A stretch of DNA of 64,000 nt from Chryseobacterium oryzae (GTDB lineage: Bacteria; Bacteroidota; Bacteroidia; Flavobacteriales; Weeksellaceae): positions 2,418,001 through 2,482,000 of the forward strand of contig NZ_CP094529.1 in the NCBI RefSeq assembly GCF_022811665.1, in the 5' to 3' direction. The translations under genes were made by a program, and so were the position numbers. The notes below the pieces were generated by a model. That model was not told where the DNA came from. It made no database searches and saw only the letters and a program-made list of their open reading frames with translations. Shown here one piece after another: positions 54,072 through 63,066 of this stretch. The first letter of the stretch is position 1, and each line of letters starts with the position of its first letter.

Positions 54072-54845
54072 TTAAAACAGCTCTTTACTTACTCCCAAAC
54101 CAAATAATGCGAAATCGTATTTTGCAGGATCTTCAGCATCAAGCTTTCTTACGACTTCATCTAATTCTAATACCGTTTTCCAGTCATTCTGCTTTCTGGA
54201 AATAAGTTCCAGCTTACGTGAAATATTCCCGGTATGAACATCTAAAGGAATAGATAAAAATCTTTGATCTATTTTTTTCCATATCCCGAAATCTACACCG
54301 CGATTGTCTTTTCTTACCATCCATCTCAAAAACATCATGATTCTTTTTGAAGAAGAATTCTTATAAGGTGAACTTACATGTTTATGCGTTCTGTGCTTTT
54401 CCAAACCCAAAAAATCTTTTCTGAATCTTTCGATGGAATGTTGAAAATTATATTCTTCCTGATTTAGTAAAAACAATTCTTCCAGACTTTTATGATGAAT
54501 ATAAATTTTCTGAAACTGTTTTATAAAATACGAAAAATCTTCTCCATTGAACGTTCTGTGTATATTTTTATCTTTTATAAAATCTAAATCTCTTTCGGTA
54601 TGGTTAATTACGAAATCGTAAGGGGAATCCCCCATAATTTCGAGCATTTTTTCCGCAGATTTAATAATCGACTTTCGGTTTCCCCAAGCAATAGTTGCGG
54701 CAAGAAATGCAGTAATTTCAATATCCTGCTTCAACTGAAAACGATGAGGAATCTGTACAGGATCATCGAATATAAAATCCGGACTGTTGTAAATATCCGC
54801 TTTTTCGTCAAGAAATTCTTTAAGTTCTAATAGATTCATCTTCAA
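54072..54845 (-). CDS. TIGR02757 (DUF2400) family protein
   Basis: 257 residues with the family blocks: DPVQIPHRFQLKQDIEITAFL, AWGNRKSIIKSAEKMLEIMGDSPYDFV, MFLRWMVRKDNRGVDFGIWKKI and LDVHTGNISRKL. The fold is related to helix-hairpin-helix DNA glycosylases, but no reaction is known. It is 1 base downstream of rnz, so the two form an operon. Confidence 0.88.
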   Translation of the reverse strand: MKMNLLELKEFLDEKADIYNSPDFIFDDPVQIPHRFQLKQDIEITAFLAATIAWGNRKSIIKSAEKMLEIMGDSPYDFVINHTERDLDFIKDKNIHRTFNGEDFSYFIKQFQKIYIHHKSLEELFLLNQEEYNFQHSIERFRKDFLGLEKHRTHKHVSSPYKNSSSKRIMMFLRWMVRKDNRGVDFGIWKKIDQRFLSIPLDVHTGNISRKLELISRKQNDWKTVLELDEVVRKLDAEDPAKYDFALFGLGVSKELF

Positions 54846-54846
54846 T

Positions 54847-55761
54847 TCAAATTTTCACACAATCCAATGCTTTGGGAAGATAAGTATTGGGGAAAACAGT
54901 TCTTGCTTCATCGGTAAAAACCGTTAAATCACCATAGCGATTAGAGAAATGTCCTAAAATTAATTTTCCAACATTTGCTTTTTTAGCTATCGTTGCCGCT
55001 TCTAATGCTGTAGAATGCCCGGTGTAATCTGCCATTTCTTTAAGATCGTGCAGAAAAGTAGATTCGTGGTAAAGAACCGTTACGTCTTTAATGATAGGAA
55101 CTACAGATTCTAAATATCTTGTATCACTGCAAAATGCATACGAAACCGGAGCAAGCGGATCTGTTGTTAAAATTTCATTCTTCAGAACATAGCCATCGCT
55201 GAGAACAAAGTCTTTTCCTGCTTTTAAATAATGATAATCGCAGCTTTCTATCTCGCTGTACTTAGACACTTCTGCCATATTAATATGTCTGTCCTTTGGT
55301 TTTTCCTTAAAAAGATAACCATTGCAGTAAATTCTGTGATCGAGCGGAATGGTGTACACTTCTACCCTATTATCTTCGTAAATTTTTTCGGAATAATCTT
55401 TATCCAGTTCATGATAAACAACCTCAAAACCTCGGTGTGTTTCTGTAATCGTAAATATTGTTTCCAACATTTTTTTTATTCCTTTCGGTCCGTATACATG
55501 AAGCGGATTTTCTCTTCCCAAAAGCCTGAAAGAAGCAATTAATCCCGGCAAACCAAAACAATGATCGCCATGAAGATGAGAAATAAAAATATGATTTATT
55601 TTAGAAAATCTTGCTTTGGCTTTTCTAAGCTGCACCTGTGTTCCTTCCCCACAATCGATAAGGAAAGACCGCTCCTCCATTTCCAAAAGCTGTGAAGTTG
55701 GAGAAGAATTTATGGTAGGTATTGCAGAATTAAAACCTAAAATTGTTAAATAAGTGCTCAA
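54847..55761 (-). CDS. rnz: Ribonuclease Z
   Basis: It removes 3' trailers from tRNA precursors. The 304 residues have the metallo-beta-lactamase motif HxHxDH in FISHLHGDHCFGLPG, the early LIDCGEGTQVQL and the later LGHFSNRYGD. Length and motifs match the short (bacterial) RNase Z. A -7 box lies about 20 bases before the ATG. It leads the TIGR02757 gene. The tRNAs here lack encoded CCA, which fits a need for RNase Z trimming. Confidence 0.95.
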   Translation of the reverse strand: MSTYLTILGFNSAIPTINSSPTSQLLEMEERSFLIDCGEGTQVQLRKAKARFSKINHIFISHLHGDHCFGLPGLIASFRLLGRENPLHVYGPKGIKKMLETIFTITETHRGFEVVYHELDKDYSEKIYEDNRVEVYTIPLDHRIYCNGYLFKEKPKDRHINMAEVSKYSEIESCDYHYLKAGKDFVLSDGYVLKNEILTTDPLAPVSYAFCSDTRYLESVVPIIKDVTVLYHESTFLHDLKEMADYTGHSTALEAATIAKKANVGKLILGHFSNRYGDLTVFTDEARTVFPNTYLPKALDCVKI

Positions 55762-55780
55762 AACTATAATTTATCGTTCG

Positions 55781-55788
55781 CAAATGTA
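55781..55788 (-). promoter_or_regulatory. -7 element TACATTTG of the rnz operon
   Basis: On the minus strand it matches TAnnTTTG; predicted start near 55777, leader about 16 bases. No clear -33 box. Confidence 0.45.
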
Positions 55789-55883
55789 CAATAAAAGCCT
55801 GAAGTTGAAATCGGTTTAAAATTGACATGAATTTTTAATCCAAAAATAAAATAATGAGAAGATCAATTTAAACCTTACACCAA

Positions 55884-56453
55884 TCAGTCTTTCAGAAAAT
55901 CCAGAAATGAATCTAAAGCTTTTTTTCTGTGGCTTATTTTGTTTTTGTCTTCAGGATTCATCTCGGCAAATGTTTTTTCATATCCTTCCGGAACAAAAAT
56001 AGGATCATAACCAAAACCTTTAAAGCCTTTATTTTCATTTAACAGATTTCCATAAACTCTGCCTTCGAAAAATTTTGCTCCTTTCTCATCAAAATAACAC
56101 AAAACTGTTATAAAATAGGCTTTTCGATTTTCAACACCGCTCATTTCTTCTAATACTTTTGCGATGTTCTTAGCAAAATCATGATCTCCTGCATATCTCG
56201 CAGAATAAATACCCGGTCTTCCGTCTAAAGCTTCTACAACCAAACCACTATCATCACCAAGACTTGGGATTCCGGTTTTCTCGAAACAATATTTTGCTTT
56301 TATTAATGCATTCGCATTAAAAGTATCTCCATCTTCAACAATTTCTTCATGAATATCGTAATCTGTAAGACTTTTTACTACAAAGTCTACTCCTAAAATC
56401 TGCTGAATTTCCTCTTTTTTATGAATATTGTGGGTTGCTACTAATAATTCCAT
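55884..56453 (-). CDS. rdgB: Non-canonical purine NTP pyrophosphatase (RdgB/HAM1)
   Basis: It hydrolyses inosine and xanthosine triphosphates to keep them out of DNA. The 189 residues carry MELLVATHNIHKKEEI at the start, the active-site GDDSGLVVEALDGRPGIYSARYAG (about 66-89) and FGYDPIFVPEGY near the end. A -7 box (minus TATATTTG) at 56516-56523 predicts a 59-base leader. Confidence 0.96.
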   Translation of the reverse strand: MELLVATHNIHKKEEIQQILGVDFVVKSLTDYDIHEEIVEDGDTFNANALIKAKYCFEKTGIPSLGDDSGLVVEALDGRPGIYSARYAGDHDFAKNIAKVLEEMSGVENRKAYFITVLCYFDEKGAKFFEGRVYGNLLNENKGFKGFGYDPIFVPEGYEKTFAEMNPEDKNKISHRKKALDSFLDFLKD

Positions 56454-56624
56454 TAAACTTAGATGTTTGAAAATCGATTAAACTATTTTTGATAATATTT
56501 TCTATTACCATCAGACAAATATAATGTTAATTGTTTCAATCTTCCGAAGTATCGATCAGATAAACCATGTGAAATAAATTTAATTTGAAATATCTTCTTC
56601 TGAAATTTCATTTAACGACATAAA

Positions 56625-56652
56625 AAAACTGCCCAATTACTCAGGCAGTTTT
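56625..56652 (-). terminator. Terminator after htpG
   Basis: A perfect 9-bp stem AAAACTGCC/GGCAGTTTT (56625-56633 with 56644-56652) with a T-run on the minus strand. Confidence 0.85.
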
Positions 56653-56670
56653 CAGTTGTATTATTTAATA

Positions 56671-58560
56671 CTATTTTTCTAATTGTTTATAGCTTCTTTG
56701 GATAAAGTCCGTAAGATCTTTTCCTTTCAATAGATTTTGAGATAATTTTGCCAGATCTAAAGCATATTTTATCTGTGTATTTTTTTCTTCAGCATTGTCG
56801 TTGGAAAGAATTTTTGATGCAAATTCGCTGTTAGAATTCACTACAAGATTATACATCTCAGGAAATCCTCCCATACCGAACATTCCGCCTCCTCCGGTAG
56901 CCTGCATATCTTTCATTCTTCTCATAAATTCCGGCTGAGTGATGGTGAAAGGAGCATCACTGCTGTCTAAATCTTCCAGTTGAACAGTGAATTTCTGATC
57001 ATTGATAGATTCTTCAACGGTCTTTTTTAACGATTCTTTTTCTGTTTCATTCAGTTTAGAAATTACAGGTTCATCTTTTTTAATTAAATTATTAATATGA
57101 TCTGCATCTACTCTTGCAAACTGAATTTTTTCTTTTGAAGACTCCAGTTTTTGAATTAAATGCGGAACAATAGGAGAATCTAAAAGAAGAACTTCATACC
57201 CTTTGTCTTTGCCAGACTGAATGTAAGAATGCTGCTCATCTGCATTGGTAGCATAAAGAATCACCAAATTACCGTCTTTGTCGGTCTGGATGGGTTTTAT
57301 CTTTTCTTCAAGCTCATTCCAAAGGAAATATTTTCCGTCTGTGGTTGGGTAGAGTGCAAATTTGTCAGATTTTTCGAAGAATTTATCTTCAGAAATCATT
57401 CCGTATTCAATTACAATTTTAATGTCGTTCCATTTTTTCTCGTAATCTTCACGGTTTTCGTTGATTAAAGCAACCATTTTATCTGCCACTTTTTTGGTGA
57501 TGTAAGAAGAAATTTTCTTCACCGCACCGTCAGCCTGCAAATAAGAACGGGATACATTCAGCGGAATGTCCGGAGAATCTATTACTCCTCTCAATAACAT
57601 CAGGAAGTCAGGAACAATCCCTTTTACCTCATCGGTTACAAAAACCTGATTCTGGTAAAGCTGAATTTTATCTTTTTCGATATTCAGATTGTTGCTCAGT
57701 TTCGGGAAATATAAAATTCCGGTAAGATTGAACGGATAATCAACATTCAAATGAATATTGAATAAAGGCTCTTCGAACTGCATCGGGTAAAGCTCGTGAT
57801 AGAAAGAGGTATAATCTTCTGCAGTAAGTTCAGATGGCGCAATCGTCCAGGCTGGTGTAGGATTGTTGATGATATTGTCTACTTCTTCCGTCTCTGGCTT
57901 TGTACCTTCTGGTGCATCTTCAGGAAGAGGAAGTGTATGTGTTTTGGTTCCGAATTTAATAGGAACAGGCATGAATTTGTTGTACTTTGTCAACAATTCA
58001 CGAATTTTATTTTCTTCTAAAAATTCTGTAGAATCTTCGGCAATGTGCAGGATAATTTCTGTTCCTCTTTCGGTTTTTGCAGTAGTTTCTTCTAAAGTAA
58101 ACTCCGGGCTGCCGTCGCAAATCCAGTGAACTGCCGGTTCGTCTTTATAAGATTTAGAAATAATTTCCACTTTCTCTGCCACCATAAATGCAGAATAAAA
58201 ACCAAGACCGAAATGACCGATAATCCCTGAATCTTTTGCAGAGTCTTTATATTTTTCCAAAAATTCTTCAGCTCCCGAAAATGCCACCTGATTGATGTAT
58301 TTCTCAACTTCTTCGGAGGTCATCCCTAATCCCTGATCTATGATGTGAATTTTTTTATTCTGCTTATCAGCTTTTACTTCAATTTTCGGGTTTCCGTATT
58401 CTACTTTGGCTTCACCGATAGACGTTAAATGCTTCAACTTTAATGTGGCATCCGTTGCATTGGAAATAAGTTCTCTTAAAAATATTTCGTGGTCACTGTA
58501 AAGAAATTTCTTAATCAATGGGAAAATATTTTCCACCGATACATTAATACTTCCTTTCAT
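56671..58560 (-). CDS. htpG: Molecular chaperone HtpG (Hsp90 family)
   Basis: An ATP-dependent cytosolic chaperone. The 629 residues start MKGSINVSVENIFPLI and hold the GHKL ATP site: ELISNATDATLKL, DQGLGMTSEEV and GHFGLGFYSAFMV. The middle and C-terminal domains follow (SRSYLQADG). Normal length. It is divergent from a hydrolase gene, with a perfect palindrome between them that may be an operator. Confidence 0.97.
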   Translation of the reverse strand: MKGSINVSVENIFPLIKKFLYSDHEIFLRELISNATDATLKLKHLTSIGEAKVEYGNPKIEVKADKQNKKIHIIDQGLGMTSEEVEKYINQVAFSGAEEFLEKYKDSAKDSGIIGHFGLGFYSAFMVAEKVEIISKSYKDEPAVHWICDGSPEFTLEETTAKTERGTEIILHIAEDSTEFLEENKIRELLTKYNKFMPVPIKFGTKTHTLPLPEDAPEGTKPETEEVDNIINNPTPAWTIAPSELTAEDYTSFYHELYPMQFEEPLFNIHLNVDYPFNLTGILYFPKLSNNLNIEKDKIQLYQNQVFVTDEVKGIVPDFLMLLRGVIDSPDIPLNVSRSYLQADGAVKKISSYITKKVADKMVALINENREDYEKKWNDIKIVIEYGMISEDKFFEKSDKFALYPTTDGKYFLWNELEEKIKPIQTDKDGNLVILYATNADEQHSYIQSGKDKGYEVLLLDSPIVPHLIQKLESSKEKIQFARVDADHINNLIKKDEPVISKLNETEKESLKKTVEESINDQKFTVQLEDLDSSDAPFTITQPEFMRRMKDMQATGGGGMFGMGGFPEMYNLVVNSNSEFASKILSNDNAEEKNTQIKYALDLAKLSQNLLKGKDLTDFIQRSYKQLEK

Positions 58561-58626
58561 ATGTATATAATAATTTTATTGTTTTCTGAATTTTCAATTC
58601 TCAAAAAAAATACCATCGCTTAGAAA

Positions 58627-58641
58627 CTGTCATTTTGACAG
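58627..58641. promoter_or_regulatory. Perfect palindrome between htpG and the hydrolase gene
   Basis: CTGTCA-TTT-TGACAG: 6-bp arms around 3 bases, 67 bases from the htpG ATG. It could be a repressor site or control both divergent genes. No known flavobacterial operator is confidently matched. Confidence 0.4.
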
Positions 58642-58707
58642 ATTTAAAAATATAAACCAATGCAAAAGAATAATTTTCTTACATTTACTTGTCTTCAAAA
58701 AAATTTC

Positions 58708-59553
58708 ATGGAAATTATTATCAATAAAAACATAATCCTTTCTAATCCTGAAACCAAAAGCTTTCTTGCAGATGCTTTTTATCCAAAAACAGATCAATTA
58801 TTACCATTGGTAATTTTTGTTCATGGTTACAAAGGTTATAAAGATTGGGGAGCATGGGATCTCATGGCTGAAAAGTTTGCTGAAGCCGGTTTTTTCTTTG
58901 TGAAATTTAATTTCTCTTACAATGGAACCACCGTTGATGCACCTAATCATTTTGAAGATTTGGAAGCTTTCGGGCACAACAATTATTCTAAAGAACTTTC
59001 AGATTTAAGTTTTGTACTGGAGCATTTTTTACAATATCCACAAATTGATAAAGATAAAATTATTTTAATAGGACACAGCCGTGGCGGCGGAATTTCTTTG
59101 GTGAAAACTTCAGAAGACATCAGAATAAATGGAATCATCACTTTAGCGAGCGTGGACAGCTTAGATCGTTTTCCAAAAAATGATTCACTCGAAAAATGGA
59201 AAGAAAATGGTGTTTATTATGTTGAAAACGCAAGAACCAACCAACAGATGCCACATTATTATCAGTTTTTTGAAGATTTCAAAAACAATGAATTAAGACT
59301 GGATGTTGAACGTGCAGCAGAAACGACAAAGGCTCACTTTCTAATTATCCACGGTACAAATGACGAAAGCGTGAATATAAAAAATGCTGAACATCTACAT
59401 ATTCTTAATCCTAATTCAGAATTATTTTTAATAGAAAATGCAAACCATACTTTTGGAGCTAAAGAACCTTGGGAAAATCTTGAAATGCCCAAAGATTTAA
59501 AGACTGCCACCGAAAAATCTATTTCTTTCATCAAAGAAAAATTTTCTAATTAA
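58708..59553 (+). CDS. Alpha/beta hydrolase
   Basis: I start at the ATG encoding MEIIINKNIILS (281 residues) because the longer ORF to 58660 adds an unlikely stretch. The fold is standard: FVHGYKGYKDWG (oxyanion region), the nucleophile elbow GHSRGG, acid in HGTNDESVN and the base in NANHTFG. The family (dienelactone hydrolase or acyl-hydrolase like) is broad and the substrate unknown. It is divergent from htpG. Confidence 0.88.
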   Translation: MEIIINKNIILSNPETKSFLADAFYPKTDQLLPLVIFVHGYKGYKDWGAWDLMAEKFAEAGFFFVKFNFSYNGTTVDAPNHFEDLEAFGHNNYSKELSDLSFVLEHFLQYPQIDKDKIILIGHSRGGGISLVKTSEDIRINGIITLASVDSLDRFPKNDSLEKWKENGVYYVENARTNQQMPHYYQFFEDFKNNELRLDVERAAETTKAHFLIIHGTNDESVNIKNAEHLHILNPNSELFLIENANHTFGAKEPWENLEMPKDLKTATEKSISFIKEKFSN

Positions 59554-59747
59554 TTTCAATTTGGAATAGGCAATGTTAAATAACTGATATTCAAATAACA
59601 ATTATTTTATCGCTAAGAAAAACTAAGAGCAGTTTAATTTTTTGAAATGCTTAGTAATCTTTTGTTTACCTTGCATTTTATAAATCCATCTCTCAAACTC
59701 AGGTTGATTAAAGTTTTTTAGATTTTACATGAATTTAAGGCACAAAA

Positions 59748-59777
59748 AAAGTTTATTGAGAAATCTCAATAAACTTT
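59748..59777 (-). terminator. Bidirectional terminator after the YjdM-like gene
   Basis: A perfect 13-bp stem (59748-59760 with 59765-59777) between convergent genes; it sits in a 292-base gap in which I see nothing else. Confidence 0.85.
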
Positions 59778-59845
59778 CTATATCATTATTAAAATCGGCA
59801 CTAAAGAGATAATCCCGATATTTTTTTTGATTTATTCATTAAATG

Positions 59846-60178
59846 TTAAGCTTTTTTTACAAATTCAGACTTAAGTGCCATTGCACCAAAACCGTCAATT
59901 TTGCAGTCAATATTATGATCAGATCCTGGTCTAAGACGGATATTTTTCACTTTAGTTCCAGCTTTTACAGGTTTTGGAGCACCTTTTACAGGCAAATCTT
60001 TTACTACAACTACAGAATCTCCATTTTGAAGTTCATTACCATTAGAATCCAAAATTTTATCTTCTGTATCTGATTCTGCGGGATCCCACTCGTGAAAGCA
60101 CTGCGAACAAACCATCATTCCATCTTTTTCGTATGTGTATTCTGACTGGCATTTAGGGCATTGGATTGTTTCGCTCAT
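59846..60178 (-). CDS. YjdM/PhnA-type zinc-ribbon protein
   Basis: 110 residues with an N-terminal zinc ribbon ([25 protein letters not shown]) and a C-terminal SH3-like domain ([43 protein letters not shown]). This is the family misnamed alkylphosphonate utilisation protein PhnA; the real role is unknown. It is just upstream of tRNA-Asp on the minus strand but with a terminator between. Confidence 0.92.
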   Translation of the reverse strand: MSETIQCPKCQSEYTYEKDGMMVCSQCFHEWDPAESDTEDKILDSNGNELQNGDSVVVVKDLPVKGAPKPVKAGTKVKNIRLRPGSDHNIDCKIDGFGAMALKSEFVKKA

Positions 60179-60229
60179 TTTTGTATTATTTTAAAAATTA
60201 TTAGTTCTAATTATTCTGATAAAATAAAA

Positions 60230-60253
60230 AATCCTGTAATATCTTACAGGATT
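60230..60253 (-). terminator. Terminator after tRNA-Asp
   Basis: A perfect 10-bp stem (60230-60239 with 60244-60253), loop TATC, adjoining the tRNA 3' end. Confidence 0.85.
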
Positions 60254-60254
60254 G

Positions 60255-60328
60255 CGATCCGGACGGGACTCGAACCCGCGACCTCCGCCGTGACAGGGCG
60301 GCATTCTAACCAGCTGAACTACCGGATC
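60255..60328 (-). tRNA. tRNA-Asp (anticodon GTC)
   Basis: A 74-base cloverleaf on the minus strand, acceptor GATCCGG with CCGGATC, anticodon loop CTGTCAC and T-loop GGTTCGAGTCC. No encoded CCA; its promoter is 13-42 bases upstream. Confidence 0.94.
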
Positions 60329-60340
60329 ATTTTAGTAGTG

Positions 60341-60370
60341 CAAAAATACACATTTTAGATCAAATTCAAA
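60341..60370 (-). promoter_or_regulatory. tRNA-Asp promoter
   Basis: On the minus strand TTTG (60370-60367), an 18-base spacer and TATTTTTG (60348-60341). The start falls near 60337, about 9 bases before the tRNA. Confidence 0.7.
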
Positions 60371-60385
60371 ATTATATAATAAAAA

Positions 60386-60411
60386 AATGCTTTCCAAAGA
60401 CGGAAAGCATT
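60386..60411 (-). terminator. Terminator after trxA
   Basis: A perfect 10-bp stem (60386-60395 with 60402-60411), with a T-run on the minus strand. Confidence 0.85.
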
Positions 60412-60430
60412 CATTATCAAACTAATTATT

Positions 60431-60748
60431 TTATAAGTGTGCACTTAATTTTTCGGCGATAACTTCTTTAGGAGCTACCCCTACCAATTTATCTACAACT
60501 TCTCCGTTTTTAAAAATTAAAACTGTAGGAATATTTCTGATACCATACTGCATTGAAATTTCCTGATTGTTGTCTACATCCACTTTCCCTACAACAGCTT
60601 TCCCTTCAAAATCGTTAGCAACCTCTTCGATAATTGGACCTAAAGTTCTGCATGGACCACACCATACTGCCCAAAAGTCTACCAATACCGGTTTATCTGA
60701 TTTTAAAACTGTTTCTTGAAACGAGCTATCTGTAATTTCTAAAGCCAT
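60431..60748 (-). CDS. trxA: Thioredoxin
   Basis: A cytosolic protein disulfide reductant with the active site WCGPC in DFWAVWCGPCRTLGP (about residues 27-37) and the cis-proline loop in YGIRNIPTVLIF. Normal length (105). Its promoter region has a -7 box (minus TAAATTTG) at 60788-60795. It is not grouped with its reductase. Confidence 0.96.
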   Translation of the reverse strand: MALEITDSSFQETVLKSDKPVLVDFWAVWCGPCRTLGPIIEEVANDFEGKAVVGKVDVDNNQEISMQYGIRNIPTVLIFKNGEVVDKLVGVAPKEVIAEKLSAHL

Positions 60749-60814
60749 TTTTTTATTTTTAAATTATTACTATTCTAAACTTGTAAACAAATTTACAACT
60801 ATTAAGCGACAAGA

Positions 60815-61990
60815 CTATCTATGCTCAACATTTGTATTTTCTATAACAAAATCTTTCGAGATTTCTTTTAAAGCATCCACCAAAGCATCTATTTCGTTTT
60901 TGGTCGTTAAATGACTGAATGATACTCTTAGAGGTGTGCAGTGATCCATTTCTTCTTCCGATAAAACCATCATCATTACCATTGAAGGTTTAGAAGCCCC
61001 TGAAGAACAAGCACTTCCCTGTGAAACTGCAATCCCTTTCATATCGAGTTGCAAACCGATTAAAGGATTTTTAAAAGGTAGCAATACACTTACAACTGTG
61101 TATAAACTGTTATTCAGCTCTGAACTTCTTCCGTTGAATTTTACTCCAGGAATTTGTTCCGAAAGTCTTTCTACAGTATATTTTTTTATATTTTGCATGT
61201 GGGAAGAGTATTCTTCCATATTTTTGAGAGATAATTCTAATGCTTTGCCCAAACCGGCAATTCCTGCCACATTTTCTGTTCCTGCTCTAAGGCTTCTTTC
61301 CTGAGGGCCACCTGTAATAATCCCTTTCAGACCGCTTGCTTTTCTTATAAAGGCAAAACCAATTCCTTTAGGCCCATGAAATTTATGAGCACTGCAAGAT
61401 GCAAAATCTACCGGAATATCCGAAAAATCAAGAGTCATGTGAGCCATGGTCTGTACAGTATCCGAATGGAAAAGAGCATTGTTTTCTTTACAAATTTCTG
61501 CTACTTTTTTAAGATCAATCAGGTTACCGATTTCGTTGTTGGCATGCATTAAACTTACCAGTGTTTTTTTATCCGAAGACTTTAGAAGATCTTCCAGCTT
61601 AGATAAATCTATATCTCCTTTTTCATTAGGGCGAATGTATGCTACCTCTACTCCTTTTCTACTTTTCATATCCAAAATACTTTCAGAAACACATTTGTGC
61701 TCCAATGGAGAACTGATGATTCTTTCTACTCCCAAATGTTCTACACAAGATTTGATGATCATGTTATTGGATTCTGTTCCGCACGAAGTAAAAATAATTT
61801 CGGCAGGACTTACATGAAGATAATCCGCAACCTGCCTTCTTACATTTTCGATTAAAATTTTAGCTTCCTGGCCAAAACTGTGTGTAGAAGAAGGATTTCC
61901 AAAATTAATTTTCATGGTTTCAATCATTGCATCAATCACTTCATTAGAAAGAGGTGTTGTCGCTGCATTGTCCAAATATATTTTAGTCAT
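60815..61990 (-). CDS. Cysteine desulfurase (NifS/IscS type)
   Basis: A PLP enzyme that takes sulfur from cysteine for Fe-S clusters and tRNA thiolation. I start at the ATG encoding MTKIYLDNAATTPLS (61990; 391 residues), the standard family start. The PLP lysine is in CSAHKFHGPKG (about 200-210), and the sulfur-carrying Cys is in GSACSSGAS (about 320-328), the short-loop group of NifS/IscS. It is 2 bases after the PrcB-like gene. No scaffold or ferredoxin genes of the isc kind are adjacent. Confidence 0.93.
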   Translation of the reverse strand: MTKIYLDNAATTPLSNEVIDAMIETMKINFGNPSSTHSFGQEAKILIENVRRQVADYLHVSPAEIIFTSCGTESNNMIIKSCVEHLGVERIISSPLEHKCVSESILDMKSRKGVEVAYIRPNEKGDIDLSKLEDLLKSSDKKTLVSLMHANNEIGNLIDLKKVAEICKENNALFHSDTVQTMAHMTLDFSDIPVDFASCSAHKFHGPKGIGFAFIRKASGLKGIITGGPQERSLRAGTENVAGIAGLGKALELSLKNMEEYSSHMQNIKKYTVERLSEQIPGVKFNGRSSELNNSLYTVVSVLLPFKNPLIGLQLDMKGIAVSQGSACSSGASKPSMVMMMVLSEEEMDHCTPLRVSFSHLTTKNEIDALVDALKEISKDFVIENTNVEHR

Positions 61991-61992
61991 TT

Positions 61993-62451
61993 TTACTTTG
62001 AATATTTTAGTTGTACGGAAGTGAATTGATAACTTGAAGGAACTGAAAATACAAACCAAGGATTAGACATAACCTGAATTGCCATTCCGCCAGATTCGTA
62101 CTTAGGGATTTCCACATACAGAATATTATCTTTCGCAGAAATACTTGTAATTTCCTTTACTTTATGATCTCCTGAATTGAAAGTTCCCAAATAACAAACC
62201 ACAACTTTTTTATCTTTTGGGAATGCAGGGGTTTCTATTACTGGATACTGCCCCGAAGCAGTGTATCTTTCTTTTATTTCGTCTGCCAATTCCTGCCGGT
62301 TACTTAAAATTCTGAACCCTTGTTTTTGAGTACCTCCCTGAGTTTCAGAAACCAGTATTTCTGCTTGATTGTGCATGTTTGAAGTTTTTTGTGCCGGAGT
62401 TCCGATGCAATTTATTATGATTGCAAAAAACAAAATTAGCAATCTGTTCAT
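61993..62451 (-). CDS. PrcB_C-like exported protein
   Basis: It has a hydrophobic signal region (MNRLLILFFAIIIN), and the mature part resembles the C-terminal domain of PrcB, the protease-complex protein (KKVVVCYLGTFNSGDHKV, ILYVEI and the closing QFTSVQLKY). It may be a lipoprotein, as a Cys follows the hydrophobic run, but the lipobox is not standard. PrcB function elsewhere is in complex with the PrtP protease; here its role is unknown. It is the middle gene of the desulfurase-PrcB-HAD run. Confidence 0.7.
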   Translation of the reverse strand: MNRLLILFFAIIINCIGTPAQKTSNMHNQAEILVSETQGGTQKQGFRILSNRQELADEIKERYTASGQYPVIETPAFPKDKKVVVCYLGTFNSGDHKVKEITSISAKDNILYVEIPKYESGGMAIQVMSNPWFVFSVPSSYQFTSVQLKYSK

Positions 62452-62475
62452 TTTATTTTTATTAATTCTTCAAAA

Positions 62476-63066
62476 TTAATGAAAAAAACGGTAATGACCT
62501 TCATTTGCCCATTGCAACATCTGTTTATCTCCCGAAGTATCTCCAAAAGCTATGATTTTATCATACTTTTCACCAGAAATTTCTTTTTTAATACGAACCA
62601 GTTTCTCTTCACCGTTACAGTTTTTTCCGATAAAATTACCTGTAAAAATTCCATTTTTAAACTCTCCCTTTGTGGCAATAAGCATCATGCCCAATTTGTC
62701 TGCAAAAGGTTTAGTCCAAATATCCAGCGAAGCAGTAACGATAAAACTTCTGGTATTTTCACGGTCTATATTTTTGATGAATTCTAATGCGTTTTCTCTA
62801 AAAATTGAAGGGAAATTTTCTTCAAAAAACTGAATAGATTTTTCTTCTATTTTCGATTGCAACTGACCTTTAAGCACAGAACCTATAAAACTTTTCTTTA
62901 CCTTTTCTGTGTCTGCCAGTTTTAGTTTTAAAAGAATGAATAGCGGAATATGTCGGATAAACTGTGTTCTGAATTTTGTTGGATTATAAAATTTCAGAAA
63001 CAAAAACATGGTGTCTTTGTAGGTAAGCGTACCGTCAAAATCAAAACAATATAGTTTTTTCATCAT
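62476..63066 (-). CDS. HAD-IB family phosphatase
   Basis: 196 residues with HAD motifs: I in CFDFDGTLTYKDTM, II in FIVTASLDIW and III/IV in AFGDTSGDKQML, as in phosphoserine phosphatase-like HAD-IB enzymes with a helical cap. It is immediately upstream (1-base gap) of nothing on its own: on the minus strand it follows the DprE2-like SDR with no gap, and such HAD proteins often accompany DprE1/DprE2-like genes in bacteria. It may dephosphorylate a prenylphosphoryl-ribose phosphate; this is an inference from context. Confidence 0.8.
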   Translation of the reverse strand: MMKKLYCFDFDGTLTYKDTMFLFLKFYNPTKFRTQFIRHIPLFILLKLKLADTEKVKKSFIGSVLKGQLQSKIEEKSIQFFEENFPSIFRENALEFIKNIDRENTRSFIVTASLDIWTKPFADKLGMMLIATKGEFKNGIFTGNFIGKNCNGEEKLVRIKKEISGEKYDKIIAFGDTSGDKQMLQWANEGHYRFFH

